DNA of 64,000 nt from Serinus canaria (taxonomy: Eukaryota > Chordata > Aves > Passeriformes > Fringillidae): positions 52,680,435 through 52,744,434 of the forward strand of contig NC_066317.1 of the NCBI RefSeq assembly GCF_022539315.1, given 5' to 3'. The notes beneath the pieces are model-generated. The model ran no database searches. It worked only from the letters and a program-made list of their open reading frames with translations, and had not been told where the DNA came from. Position numbers and translations under genes: made by a program. Each line of letters opens with the position of its first letter. The first letter of the stretch is position 1. Of the stretch, positions 26,670 through 39,558 are shown piece after piece.

Positions 26670-27980
26670 TGCTGCCTTCTCTTGACTTTTGATTCAGCAA
26701 AACTTTACTAAATCCTATCATTTAAACAATCATATTAATATGAGCAGTTGCCACCACTATGTTGCTTCCCCTTCTTGTCCCTCCATCGGGACTTTTTAAC
26801 ACATAGGATCTCTGAGAGGAGGACTAATTATTGCTGTGTTTGCGCTCCAACATGATTGAGCCCTACTTACAGGGCCCTACTTTAAAATAATTGCATACTT
26901 TTATAAATTGCCACACAGACAATTCAAGCACAACTATTTTTCTTCAGTACATGCAAAAACATTTCTCACTTTACAGTCATTTGGAAAACAAGATACAGCA
27001 CTGAGGACAATACAAATTGGCAATTTTATAAAGATAGAGATAGATAAACATTTAAATCCCTGTCTAAAAACTTCAAGACCTAGGATGAACTTTTCATGCC
27101 TAAGCGTGTTCCTATCTCAACCAACTCCCTAGTGAATAGAGAAAACAATTAAATAAAGCTCACGGAGGCATCCTTGAAATCTGGCTTTAAGACTAAATAA
27201 TAAAAATTGCATGGAAATTCTTTTCTACTATTTGGGGTTTAATTAGCTTAACACTTGCAAGATATAGCATCATTTAGTCTAAACTAGACACTACATTTGA
27301 TCTTGCTTCAAGTACCATAGACACAATCAATTCCACAACGTTTTTCCAGGGAAGCAGATTTTTGCCTGTAAAATAAGTTAAAGTGTTAGTAGCTCCAGGT
27401 TTACCCAATACATCATATAAATGATGGCATACGTTAATGTGACACGAGCTTTCCAGTCCATGATCATGCTTCAGAGTGTCAAATTTCCTTCTAGTTGTAG
27501 CAACAACATTCATTGTTCTCTCCATCAGACTATGAAGAGTTATGCTGGGTTAGTTTGGGTTTCTCATAAAGCAAAGAACCTGATAGGAAGTGGATATTTT
27601 GATCTATGTAAATATTAAATGAAAGAAAATGATGATGAGACAGTTAAGGTGATACAGGTTATTACATTAACCTGCCTCAGCTGCTCATGAGGAATGAATG
27701 CTGAGCCATGAAACTCAGCTGTAATTGTGTAATGTTAGATGAAAACCAACAATTTAGAACTGATCACATAACTCACAGTTAGTGTGCAGTGTTAATGTGT
27801 AACACCTATACGAGACAAAGAAGGCAAAAAAATCCATTTTTTTCATCTGGCAATTTTTCAGAGACATGGAATTTAAATTAGAATTGAGCATCTTAAAAAT
27901 GCCATTCCATTCAGAATTTGAATGGATTAACATGGTATTGTACTGAATACACCAGTATTTTCAGGGAACAGGAGTATGTT

Positions 27981-28028
27981 TGGGATGGTATTAAACATTA
28001 AAACTGGGATGTTATTAAACATTAAAAT
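27981..28028 (+). repeat. 24-bp tandem duplication
   Basis: Two adjacent 24-bp units, each starting TGGGATG and containing ATTAAACATTAAAA, differ at two positions. Confidence 0.9.
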
Positions 28029-31000
28029 TGCATGGGAAAGCACGGTCGTGCCCACTTGCTCACATTAGTAACATCATCATATGAAGATCTTGCACACGCC
28101 ACATCCTTCTCTGCCAGATTCGTTTCCAGTTCATGGAACGTTTCATGGACTTTAGCTAACTCTGGGAACAAGCCCATAATGAGTAGCACAAAGGTGAGAG
28201 GCAGCCCAGGGAGCTGCACCGTGGGCCAGCCCTGCGTCCCTGGCGCTGTGTGCCCGCGATCGCCCCAACAGCGCTCAGGGGAGGAGGAAACTAAAAACCT
28301 GAACTTCAGCTGAAGGGAAGCACCAAGTACAATATGCCTGCAGCACACAACTCATTCAATAGCACTGCCCCCGGGCCAGCAATGCTGGGGAGCATTGCTA
28401 CAGGCAGATTTAATGCCATCTTTAATATAATTTGCACAAGCTGTTGTTTTTTTAATTGGCTACACTGAGTGAATTTTTTTTAAATTAACAATAATGAAGC
28501 ACAGTCTCCAGAACTCCAAAGAGTTTTTCCGAATAGAAAGTAGCTCTAATGACACTCTCTGAGCTTTTTTAACACGGTGAAATTAGGCAACTCCAGTGTC
28601 ATTTGAAAGTAACACTGGCTGCAGGACACTGCTCTGTCTACCCCTCAGAAAGAAGCTATGGAAAACCTTCAGGAAAATTTCTTCCCCATTCAGAGTCACA
28701 TGACTAAATGCCACTTAAATTAAGTCAAAACCAAAAGTTATTGATTCGCTCTGATTTTCAGCAAGCAAATTTTGAAGTGTCACGTGGATAAACAGAGTAC
28801 ACAAGAGTCTGGTTGGGTACAGCACAGGGGTAGATTCCATTCCTTCTCACAAGTACTTGAAAAATATAAGATTTTCAATTTAGACAATATAGCTTAATTT
28901 CACAAAAATGTATGTCCAATAATAAGCAAAAGGAAAAAAAAAATCCAAAAGACCACATCAACAAATTTTAGGAAGATTTCAATGCGCAGATTTCTTTTTT
29001 GCTCCCTTCCTATACCCACCACAGTGTTTATACTCTTTACACAATGTGACAGAGTAGTATTTTAGTAAGTGGGATAAAATTGCTTTAAAATATATTTCAG
29101 TACTGAATAGGTATGACTAGGATACAAACTCACCACAAGTGGTGGCATCCAAATTCTCCACAGGAGAAGGGAATCTTCACAGATGATTGCTTGACTTTCA
29201 GAGGTTAAAGAATAAGTTAGACCCCTTTCCTACCCACATATTCCATTCTCCTTATTATTCTTTGTTTGGTTATCATAACTGATAAAAACAAAGAACTTCA
29301 GTTTAAGCAGCATTCCCAGTTATAGAAGTAACACTGCACATATTGGGATTAAGGCAATGAATACAGTCTTGTAGTCCCCAAAATTTTCAAAGATATTACC
29401 TAGAAATCACGAGAATGGGTGTGAGCAGATTCTCACATAGAGAGATATGCACACAAGAGTGAAGGTGATACCTAAAACACCACATGACTTTCAGAATTAA
29501 GAGGATTTGACTCTTGAAAGAAAGAAAAAAAAAACTGGGGGAAAAAAAAGGTGTGACAATGAAAATCCAATACCAAGTACAACCACAGAAGCTGCTCTTG
29601 ATAACTGTTATATTCTCTTCTCTGTACATATGACCTGTAGAGTCTCTCCAGAGACACTCATCTCCCTGAGGGGGTGTAAGCTGTTCTCCAGACTGAGCAG
29701 ACACCCCTGCTCTGCATGACTGACCACATGTGCTGCCTCAGGAGCTTCATTTGGAACACACAGATCCAGAGAAACCAGATGTGCCAGGTAAGCTGCTTTT
29801 GGGGCTCACACCAGGCTACTTTCTATCTCCCCTGCTTTTACCTTCCCCATTCCAGCAACCTTCACACAAGAAAGAATGTAAAAGGAGAAAATCCCTGAAG
29901 CCTACAAAAGAAAAATTAGCAAAATGGCAAATCTATATCAGCAGTAAAGCAGGGACACCCTTATTGCCAGAAAGGGAGGAGCCTGAGACAAGTTCAGCCA
30001 TCCTTAACATTAGGAAGGATAGGTTTCTTTGCTGTCTAAAATCCTTCTACTACAAGTACTATGAATAAATGTTGTCTTTGAAGAATCTGTTCAGATGAAG
30101 TGGATGGAAATTATTTTTGTAATCAGATTCTGAAATATTTGGGGTATTTTTTCCATATTGATTCAAGAACTAATATAGGCTCTTCAAGTAGAACTTCAGG
30201 AATTCATATGTATTACTCAGCAGACATTAGAAAAGCAAAAAAACTACTGAAATACAAGCAAATTTTTATTGAGGTACATCAAGAGACCTTAAAAACCTAT
30301 TTCAATATGAAACTGAGAGAGTTTTAGCATTTTGAACAAACTTTAAAATCCCATTCTTGTGCTGTTTGCAGAAAAAAAACCCACAAACTATTCCTGCAGC
30401 CAGAGAGTCTGCTCTGATAAGAGTTTTATGAGACTAAGCATAATTTTAAATTGAATAGTCTTTTTTTCTCCATATAATTTGCCATTTCTCTCCATCCTCT
30501 GTCTATCCCATAATTTTATTTTTTAGAAGTAGTTTTCCTTCAAAATGGATTTTAAATACGCATCATTACAATTCTGTTAAGTAAGACTGCAAACACAAAT
30601 GTTCCTCTCAGTCAGGAAAAATGTCTTGTGACAAGTAAAACTTTAAAGCTGCTTAGTTTTCAGGTAGCATCTTTGCTTAGGTTTTTAAAAAAAATACCAA
30701 AAAATTCCCCACCACTAAACAAAAATTTCGTAACTCCTGAAAATCCAGCCTACAAATGGATCCATTTTGTTCAAGGATCTCCAATCCACTGTTGACCCAA
30801 TAATCAATCATCCTTCAGTTTCCAACATGTGCCACCTATCCAATCTCAATTTTGCCATTTTTGATCATTAAGAAAGTTGTAGTATTAATCATTCCCTGAC
30901 AATAGATGAATGATGCATCTGCATGGATTTTGAAAAAGATGGTTGAATCTTTATTAGCTCCAAGATTATTCCTCCTCTTCCAAAACCCTATCACCTTACT

Positions 31001-32565
31001 GTGCCTAGGCCTTTAAATGACCTCTTTCAACAGGTAAGGAACCAGAGCTAGCACTACTTAAGCAAATCCCTTGGCATCTCTCCCTCTTATGAAAATGAGA
31101 ATAAATCAGCTGTCCCCTAAGACACTGTGCACTATTTGCCCCTGGAAGATCATTTTCTCAGCAGACCTTCCTTACAAAAGTTGTAAATTGGTAAGGTATA
31201 TCCCTGTAACCTGACAAACTCTATTTGAACTTCCCTTTGAAACCAAACTGTTCCTTAAAATACACGTAATGACACAAGCTGTTTCCTTTTATTCCAGATA
31301 GTGAAAAACACTTCAGGCCAAAAATACACAGGCCAATCAGGTATTAGGGTCTGGGCAATATCTCCACTGTTTAGGAGGAGGACAGGCAATGCTAGCAGAA
31401 CAGCTATCTGATCCTCAGGAGTGCTCAAATGCAGAAAAGACTTGTCAGATTGCCAGTGGCTGCCGGAAAAACACCAGGACCCCACCTTCTTCAAAATGTA
31501 AGGAGAGTTATGTCACATAAACACACTTAAGCACATTTTAAGGGCAAGGATATAGGGCAACTTCAGGTAGGAATACATTTTAGGTACAATTTAGGTGCAA
31601 AGGTGATGAAATATTACAATTAATATCTGAACAATGTTCCAGCATGCATCAAACTCCATTGAAACATCTTTTAATTCCAAAATATTTATCTTTATTCTGA
31701 TCAACCCCTATTAATGCAGGGGGTGGTCAGCACTTACTTCATTTTCAGCATTTACTGTGTTGTATTATTCCCTTTCAACAACAGGATTTGAGATGCAGCA
31801 TAGACTATACACCTTCAGATAATATTCTGAAAACTATTCAACTTCAAATTATTTTGTCTGCCTGTCAGGGCTCTTTGTAGGTTGAAAATCATCAGACCCA
31901 TAAATCATTATATTGTTTTGTTATGCAATCACAGATTTCTCACACTTCTCTTTTCTCTACAGGTCATACACATACAGTGTTAGGACCATTCCCTAAAATG
32001 GCTTGCACTTCTGTTAAAATGCATTTTCCGCAGAGAAAAGCCCCAAAACTGAGAATAATAAAAAAAGCCTCTGAAAACTGACTTCTGTCTTTTGATTAAA
32101 AGGCAAAATACTTGAGAAAATATTTACTACAAAGCTGTCTCCAGGTTTTCTCAGTGAAACCACAGCAGCCCCACCAGGCAGCCAGCTTATCTTCTGGCAA
32201 CACCCCTGCACAGGTTTTTCCCTGATGGGCTCTGCAGCAGCACAGCAGCTCACCGAGGTGGGCAGTCACCAGCACAGCACATTGGTTTCAAGAGGGCAGG
32301 CAAATCTTTTCAATCACTGTTTGAGTAGTAAAACACTGAAATGATATTGCTGGAGGAAGATGAGGAACACTGATATAAAGGTCAAAGCGCACAAACTGAC
32401 TTCTCAGAGAGAAGCCAAGACACTTCTACCTAATGCTGCGTTAATAAGGGTGGAATAGGTACCAATAGTGTTTGCAGCTCACATAAATAAAGCCGTGCTT
32501 AGTAGTTGGGAAAGTGGTGGGTGTTGAGGTTTCACTTGTGCTTTCACCGGGAGAAAATGCAAAGT

Positions 32566-32672
32566 CAAAAACCTTTTGTATGGTAGCTTCATAAAACACA
32601 GTCCAAAACCCTTTGTACAATAGCTTCATAAAACACTGTAAAAATCCTTTTGTAAGATAGCTTCATTAACAT
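32566..32672 (+). repeat. 37-bp minisatellite, about three copies
   Basis: The anchor TAGCTTCAT occurs at 32584, 32621 and 32658, giving a 37-bp period. Units share CCTTTTGTA.. and ATAAAACAC and have diverged by several substitutions. The third unit is partial. Confidence 0.85.
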
Positions 32673-33662
32673 TAAAAACATGTAAGAGTATGACATTCCT
32701 CTTGTACAGGGAACAGCTACAAAGGTAGTAACCCTCACCTCCTGAACATCACTTTATGTTACTTGATAGCAAACCCCTGTGGAAAGCACATTAAACAATA
32801 TTAGCATAGAGCTTCCTGCTTCACAGAGAACAGAATCTCCTCACGGTGACTAGAGCAAGTAGAAGAAAAATGATGTCACAAAAGGTGACCTCTGAACAGT
32901 TTTATAGAGAGGTGATAATATAAACCTCTTCTCCCAAAATAGAACAGCACAAGAATTCAGTCACTGCCTAAGGAGGATTAGTTCAATTTTCCTACAGCAA
33001 AGAGAAAGTATTTTGTTTAAATTTAAGAAACTAAAAATTAAGAAATATGATTACACTAGGAAAAATCCAGTTTTTTATGACCTTTCCCATTGACAACAAG
33101 GCATGAGCAATCTGTAGAAACACCAGCCTTGTCACATCAAGCAGCACATAGCAGCATTAATGCTGAAGACCTTCAGGACTCCCTAATGACAAATGGTTGC
33201 ATTGCAGCAGCACTAGTTATCATGCTGAGTGCCAAAATCCCTCGAGAGTCAAAATATTCCCCAAAATATATATCACAAATGTTGGGAAGTTTTGAAAAGT
33301 AAACACAACAGATTCCCTACAAACAAACTGAGCAATTGAAGACAGTCTTCAATTTTATTTGGTAATGGGGGTGATTTATTTTTTAGAAGCAGAAAGAGAG
33401 CAAATTCATACAAGTTTTAGTCAATAAAATGCTGCTTTTATAGTCAATAGAAATGCTAAACTTATAAGCTTTGAGGATTTATACATAAATAAAGATGAAG
33501 CTCGGAAATAGGCACAGCATTCTTTCATTCCTGTTTAAATATATTTAGGAGCCTTTGAGCCAAGCTGAATGAGTTTTTTCATAAATTCAAGTATTGATAT
33601 TTTCCTGAAACATTTACATTACAATTTTTTGTTATTCATACATACTTTTGCTTCTCACAGTT

Positions 33663-33680
33663 AAAAAAAAAAAAAAAAAA
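33663..33680 (+). repeat. Poly(A) tract
   Basis: Eighteen consecutive A residues immediately left of a GC-rich block. For a retrotransposed insert on the right, the tail would be on the wrong side for plus orientation. Confidence 0.9.
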
Positions 33681-33699
33681 GGCAAGAAACCCCTCATGG

Positions 33700-34480
33700 G
33701 GATGGTTCTCCTAAATGGAGATGGTTCCCTGTACCAAAAGAGCTTTGTTAAGGGGTGTTGGGAGCAACAGCCACCTCCAGCATCTCCAGCCCAGACCCTG
33801 TCCTGGTCCCCGGGGCCAGCCCAGTGCATGGAAGCTCCTGTCTATGCTCAGCCCAAGGGATGTGGCTCCTTCTTTTCCAGCTGCAGGTTCAGCCACTGGC
33901 AAAGCTGCACACACATCCAGGAGCTGACAGGGCTGGTCACACAGGCTGCCAGAGACAAGGTGCTGCCTTCAACACCTTCCCTAAACACAAACCCGACAGC
34001 CAGGTGCCCTCCCTCTCTTCAGCTGGTGGAGACAGGAGGCCACTGGTGAGAGCACACGCCCGCCTTCGTGCATCCCCCAAGTACCAGCAGAGCCCCTGTG
34101 TCCACCCAGCAGCCCTGCCCACATCCCGGGCCCTCCAGGTCCCTCCTGGGCGGCTGGTGCTGCCTGGGGTCTGCAGTGAGCACACCAGGCACAGCTGCTC
34201 TGGGGACACTCAGGCTCCGAGCCACCCTCCCCCAGCTGCGGGCACTGAGCCCTCCCGCTGCTCCTGCCACGGCGGTGGGGACAAGGGCTCCCCGCACGCT
34301 CCCGAGGGTGGCACAAAGCTGCCACTGGCTCCAGTGGGTGACATCACAGGCCAATGGAACCCACACCCCCATCTGACCCCAGCTGCCCCAAATCCATTCA
34401 CACAGCACCACAGCAGCTGGCACCTGGTCTTTCCTCCACACAGGGATTCCACAGCAAACCTTTAAGACATGATCTGATCA
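33700..34480. other. GC-rich block of unknown origin with promoter-like motifs
   Basis: About 780 bp are clearly more GC-rich than the AT-rich surroundings, with overlapping open frames on both strands (longest plus frame 33755-34465). TGACATCA (CRE-like, 34339-34346) is followed four bases later by CCAAT (34351-34355). I recognised no protein, LTR or CR1 sequence in it. It could be an old transposon, an orphan CpG-type promoter or a noncoding exon. Confidence 0.4.
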
Positions 34481-37400
34481 GCAGATCAGACTGACTGTGA
34501 TCAGTGTAGGGTTCAGTCAGTACTGACCAGCTTTGTTTACAAGTGAGCAACACCTTTTTAATCCCTTTCTGTCCATATCCACATTTCCCCTTTGACTCCC
34601 TTCCCCTGCACATTCCACCACCAGTATGGGCAGGACCAACAACCCTCTGAAACATCCTGGACCCTCAGGTTTACAAACTTATCAGTTTTAAGGTGCCCAT
34701 TTGTGAGCAGATAATTCATTCATTTTTGTTCGCTTCTTGTCTTTGTCCTATTATATTTGTCTGCCAGGTTTGTCTCTGTGTTTCAGTTATTGCTTCCCTC
34801 TTCTCCTTTTTATCACGTTTGACAAGGTCCTTGACCAGATAATCTCACAGAAAAAAGTGTTCCCATGTTCCCACACTATCAGTTTGACATACCTCTACAT
34901 ACACCCACATAGTCTTATAACTGCTGATTAAAGTGAAATCAAGTAAAAAAATACACTTCAGCCTCGGGAGCCTTCCACCTTTATTCTTGCTTCTGATGTG
35001 CTCAGGCAAGGACTGCATTGATACTCTTGTAAAGGACTTATCTTCCCTGCTTTTACAAAACAGTGCCATTTTATTTCAATGAATCCTCCAAGAAGGAAAG
35101 TCATACTCAGCATGAGTAAAAGGGGCTTTCAACTCAAAACACAAAACAGATTATACTGCAACAAGCCAATAAGAGAAAAGAAAAAAAGTCGAGGTGGTTC
35201 ACAAACCAAAGACAAACATGAAGTCAACAATTCTATTTTCTGTGAGGAGGAAGAAAAAAAAATTCACTTTCTCCAACTTCGAGAAGAGGCTTGCAAGCCA
35301 ATGCTATAATTGCTTTACTCTCTTTTTAAACCACTAAAAATACAGAAAGCTTTTGTTAAAATGCAGCATAACTTTGAAAAAAAGGATACTTTTTCTTTCC
35401 CTTATATTTCAATATTTACATTTATGTGTCCAGCTAACACTCACCACCTAGCAAAGATGGGGAACATCAGTCTTGGGAGTAGCACTACAAAATAGTGTTT
35501 TAACTCCCCCAATACCAACCCTGCTACAAAATCCAGAACAAATGGTAAGCACAGAGAAGATTTTTTTTCTAAATAGTTTTCATTTAGGAGTATCAATAAC
35601 ATACTCACCATGGCTGGAGAGGGAGCCTAACCACATGGGCAATGAAAACATGTACTAAACAGAAGAGTAGCATCACTAAGGCTAAGGAAGAAAGAACATG
35701 AACATCCTTGGAATTCTCCACACCCTTCCACAGCTCCGGAAAGACTTTCTAGATTTGAAATGTCTGACCTCCTAAAGAGTCTAATTTAAACCTCCCTTCT
35801 CCTGAAAGCTTTCACTGCCTCCTTTTTACCTCATATAATCTGAAGTTCAGAAACAGTGTCAGGAGCACACAAGAAATTATGCTTAAATGTCCAGCCAACA
35901 AAGAAATTATATCTAATGTTTCAAATTAGAGGATGTAGGGTGGAGCTTTTGCTGAAGTGTTTATCTAGGTAACCATTAGAGGGGCTCAATCCTTCTTGAG
36001 TGCACAGAGCAGCTCACACAAATGTATTGAGCCTGAGAGAAGAGCTTCCTTACAAAGGTGTTTAAAGTGTCCCATCTCCCTGTTTAACATGCATTTTGTG
36101 TCATAATTTAATCCCTTCCTATGCAAAGAATTGGACATAGCACTGTTGGAAAGATTAGCTCTTTCCCCAGCCTCAGCCCCTCCTAGGACACTCTAACTAT
36201 GTGGCAGTTCCTACACATCACCTCAAAGTCGCTGCAAGTATCAGCACTTCATAGCAATAATACTTTACAAAAAATTCTGTAGCTTCTAATTGAGCCAGGA
36301 ACTTTTTATATAGGAAAACATTTTATTATTTTTTTCTCCTTTAAAAAACACAGCTTATGAATTCTACCTGCTTACTGATACATTTGACACTATTGGAAAA
36401 ATAAGGCAGCTGATTTAGGAAACAAGAATTATTCACACTAGGGAGATCTATATCATTAACCATTTTTTGTTTCCTAATCTGTTCTTTGTGTGCTGTAGGT
36501 AGAGCAATTCTGCCACCTAGAGTAAAATTCTGGTCCAAGATAAAAAGATTTTGGTGAACATATACTGTCTGCTTGACTAATTTGAAATGGAAGAGATGCT
36601 TTCTCTGGCAGATAATTAAATGCAAATATTATGGGTTTATTCATTTATTTTTTTAAGGCATGCTGCAAAATATTTAGTCGGCTGCTTGCTATCAGAATCA
36701 GCAGCATTGCCAGAGAGCCAGGTGAAATATATAATAAATACAGCTGAGATAATTTACATTTTTATTGGTCCCTGCATTACACACCTCTCCAAATATTTCC
36801 ACAACTTCACATAGAAGTTATATGTTTCCCCATATAAATGGAAGAGAATTCCCTTAGCAAGGCTCTTAAATCCAGAATTAGTCTATTTGAGCAAATCAGA
36901 AAAATTAAGAAAATTATAATCGAACTGGAACATAAAAATGGTTCCAGTTCATTTACATACACACACACACACACACACGTGTGTGTGTATATTTCCAAAT
37001 ATTACTATTTTGGAAGCCAAAAACTGCTGCCAGTTGATACATAAAACACTGTCTGTTCACTGGGAGAGGAAAAGTGAAGCAATGGCAAGACAAATTTCTT
37101 ACATAGAGATGGTGATTTTTAATTTATATAAAAGCCAGGATTTTAACGTCTCATTAGTATGAACTAATGCCTCTACATCCAGTTGTCTTACTCACAAGAA
37201 CAAAGAACTTGTCTCCTCAGACAGGAATCTGTGGTTTTAAAGATTCTGATAAATTTAAAGCAATAACTCATTTTTTTCTGGGGGCTGAAAGAACATATGC
37301 TGAGCTCTTCCATGAGCAGTCCAAGTACCAAATAACACATAATTTTTACTCTAGTGACTCAAATACATTTGTCATCGTGGTGGATGGAGATTTTCTTGCA

Positions 37401-38579
37401 ACTAAAAATACTAAATATATTATTTTCTTCCTCTCTTTTCTCTCTTCCAGTCAGGGGAGAACACCCTATAGAGGGTATGCAAGGTTAATCCCTTGGCTCA
37501 TCAAGCATTGGCTGAAAAGGCAGGAACAAGAATTCCCTTCAGGGGCAAGTATTGGATGTAACCTTCAGATCACAAAGTCTTTAAAAATTTGTTTCTAGAA
37601 GCCAGGAGAGTTTGCCAGATAAAGCCTCTGTCTTTTGTGCAGATCTGCTCCTTAAACACCTGCTACTCCTGAAGCTGAGATAGTGAGATAACTGAACCTT
37701 GGCATGACCCTTCCTGGCCATCCTCATGTGGCTGCTCTTCTGATTAAAAAAAAGTACCAAAAATCAGTTAATCAGGAATTAGAAATAGCCTCTGCTTATT
37801 GGCAGTAATATGTTGCACCGAATGCACATAGCACACTTCATCTGAGGATCTAAGTGTTTTGCAAACATTAATTAAGCTCTGCACTGCTATTATGATTCAC
37901 AGAATGCCATTATCACACCCAAGGGATGCAGGAAAGAAAGCCATTGAAGCAAAGTATAGGGAAGCAAGCCCTTGAAAGCAAAATGATTCTGGTTCCATTT
38001 CAGATCACATCGACCTTCATACATCCTAGGACAGAGAAAATAAAGTCAAGGATTACTCAGAACAGAGCAGTTGATTTTATGTGATTTATGAAGAATAGAT
38101 ACTTTTTAAAAGTACTGGTTTCTTCTGACCTTTGTTCTTTTTCTTGTCATTTACAGGATTATGTATTATTAGCATTTCCCAGTCCTACTATTATTTCTGT
38201 ATATTGTTATCTTCCTAACCTTGGATACATTCACCTTTCTTTTCAAATCTGCTAGTCTCAACCTACTTCCAATCATTTGACCTTTGAGTATCACATTTCA
38301 TCCAAACACCCTATGCCTCAAGTTCTTTCACTTGACATTTCCCTCCAGAAGTCAGAGAACATTTTTTCCTCTCTCAGCCTTTAGCACATTTTTCAATACT
38401 GCACCAATCATTGCTGACTCCCGGGGGAGCAAATCATTTTCTATTCTAGGAACCAGGAGTAAACAGGCAGAGTGGCTCTTGGGAGCCGAGAGCAGTAAGC
38501 ATTCATTGTCCACCACTACGTCCTTTCAGCTCATCTCCAACACAGCAGAAACACATTGAAGGACATGTTCTGAGGTTCA
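34481..38579. other. Intergenic, no gene recognised
   Basis: AT-rich, with clustered GATC/CAGTC words at 34470-34530, a CTCF-like word at 36510-36523 and the AC/GT palindrome at 36961. A 143-codon plus frame (37167-37598) has no recognisable features. Confidence 0.6.
36961..36988. repeat. (AC)9(GT)5 dinucleotide repeat with internal palindrome
   Basis: ACACAC.. switches directly to GTGTGT.. at 36978/36979, making a perfect 20-bp palindrome (36969-36988) of alternating purine-pyrimidine sequence. Confidence 0.95.
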
Positions 38580-39050
38580 ATACCTGGTGTGTTCTGTGCT
38601 GTGATAGGTCTTTGTGGCATCAGTCATGTTATCAACAAGCAGCCAGGATGACTGAGTGCCTCTCTGAAGTGCCAGAGCATCAGTGCTCAGTGGGCAGACA
38701 CAAGGACTTGGAAGCCTGCACACAGCTGGCAGGGCTGTGACCTGACTGGGACCATGAAACCTGGTGGGGTAACTGACACAGCTTCTGCAAGGGGTGGATA
38801 TGTATTGGGTTTTTGTGGACTTCTTCAGGCAATTGTACAAGACCCCCATGCCCTGGTCCTGCTGCTTATGCAGGCTTTGATCAGTATCTGGTGGAGGGAT
38901 TATAGAGCAGAGCACAAGTAACTGAAGTAACTGAGGATGTGTTTCAGGAGTGAATTAATGATGACTTTCTGACTCAAGTGAAAGCCAGCCAAAAAGGGCA
39001 GATGCTCTGTTGGACTTCATCCTTACAAAGGAAGAACAACTAGCCAGGGG
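38580..39050 (+). mobile_element. Host CR1 LINE, segment 1 (ORF2 endonuclease region)
   Basis: CR1-like order starts near CAAGCAGCCAGGATGACTGA. It continues through GGAAGCCTGCACACAGCTGG and CATGAAACCTGGTGGGGTAA (endonuclease region) and reaches GATGACTTTCTGACTCAAGT and GCTCTGTTGGACTTCATCC (the ALLDLILT-type region). Stops and small deletions are abundant. It is interrupted at 39050 by an LTR and resumes at 39559. The 5' limit is approximate. Confidence 0.75.
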
Positions 39051-39558
39051 TGTTGTGATTTGAACCCCAACAAGCACCTCAGCCCCATACAGCTGCTCAC
39101 TCACTACCTTCTGCAGAGTGCTGAGGGAACGAATTAAAAGAGGAGCAAAAGTGAGAAAAATTGTAGGTTGAGGTAGGAGGGGGAAAGGAAAGGGAGAACA
39201 ACAAAAAGAAAAAGCTTGTGAAAGCAATTGTTTAGCACCAGCCAACTAATGCCCAACTAAATCCCTGAGCAACAACAACCCCTGGAAAACTCCTTCCCAG
39301 ATTTATGACTGAGAACAATGGTTTGGAATCTCCTTTTGGTCAGTTGGAGTCAGCTGTCCCAGCCTCATGTCCATCTCCAACCTCCTCACTCCAGCAGAGT
39401 AAGAAATAGAGAAGGCCTTAATAGTGTCTTGGCACTGTTCAGCAGTAGTGAAAATATTGGTGTGTAATGAGCCTCACTTCAGCCACCAGCCCAAAACATG
39501 GCACTTAACAGGTGTTTTCTGCACAGAAATTAACTTCATCCCAGCCAGACTTAGAACA
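39051..39558 (-). mobile_element. Solo LTR of an avian ERVL-like endogenous retrovirus
   Basis: The 508-bp element begins TGTTGTGATTTGAACCCC and ends GACTTAGAACA on plus. Both ends, and internal landmarks such as CAGCTGCTCACTCAC, TTTTGGTCAGTTGGAGTCAG and AAATTAACTTCATCCCAGCC, match the reverse complement of a widespread avian ERVL-type LTR. It therefore reads on the minus strand. It splits the CR1 phrase CCAGGGG/GGGAGTGTGAAGG, with a degenerate 4-5 bp G-rich target duplication. No internal retroviral genes flank it, so it is a solo LTR. The TATA region is degraded. Confidence 0.8.

Larger units (their letters stand above)
26670..33662. other. Intergenic, no gene recognised
   Basis: AT-rich. 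It contains the 24-bp duplication at 27981, a small GC-rich spot at 28190-28290 and the minisatellite at 32566. T-rich complex sequence at 28430-28620 might be conserved noncoding DNA, but nothing supports this directly. Confidence 0.6.

Noticed and set aside
33663..33680. Poly(A) as the tail of a retrocopy forming the GC-rich block
   Set aside because: The tract is on the left of the block. A plus-oriented retrocopy would carry it on the right, and a minus-oriented one would show poly(T).
33755..34465. 236-codon plus-strand open frame
   Set aside because: The block is GC-rich with few stop codons, and long frames are open on both strands. No domain, splice context or known family was recognised.
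37167..37598. 143-codon plus-strand frame
   Set aside because: No recognisable domain or splice context was found. The length is compatible with chance in this much sequence.
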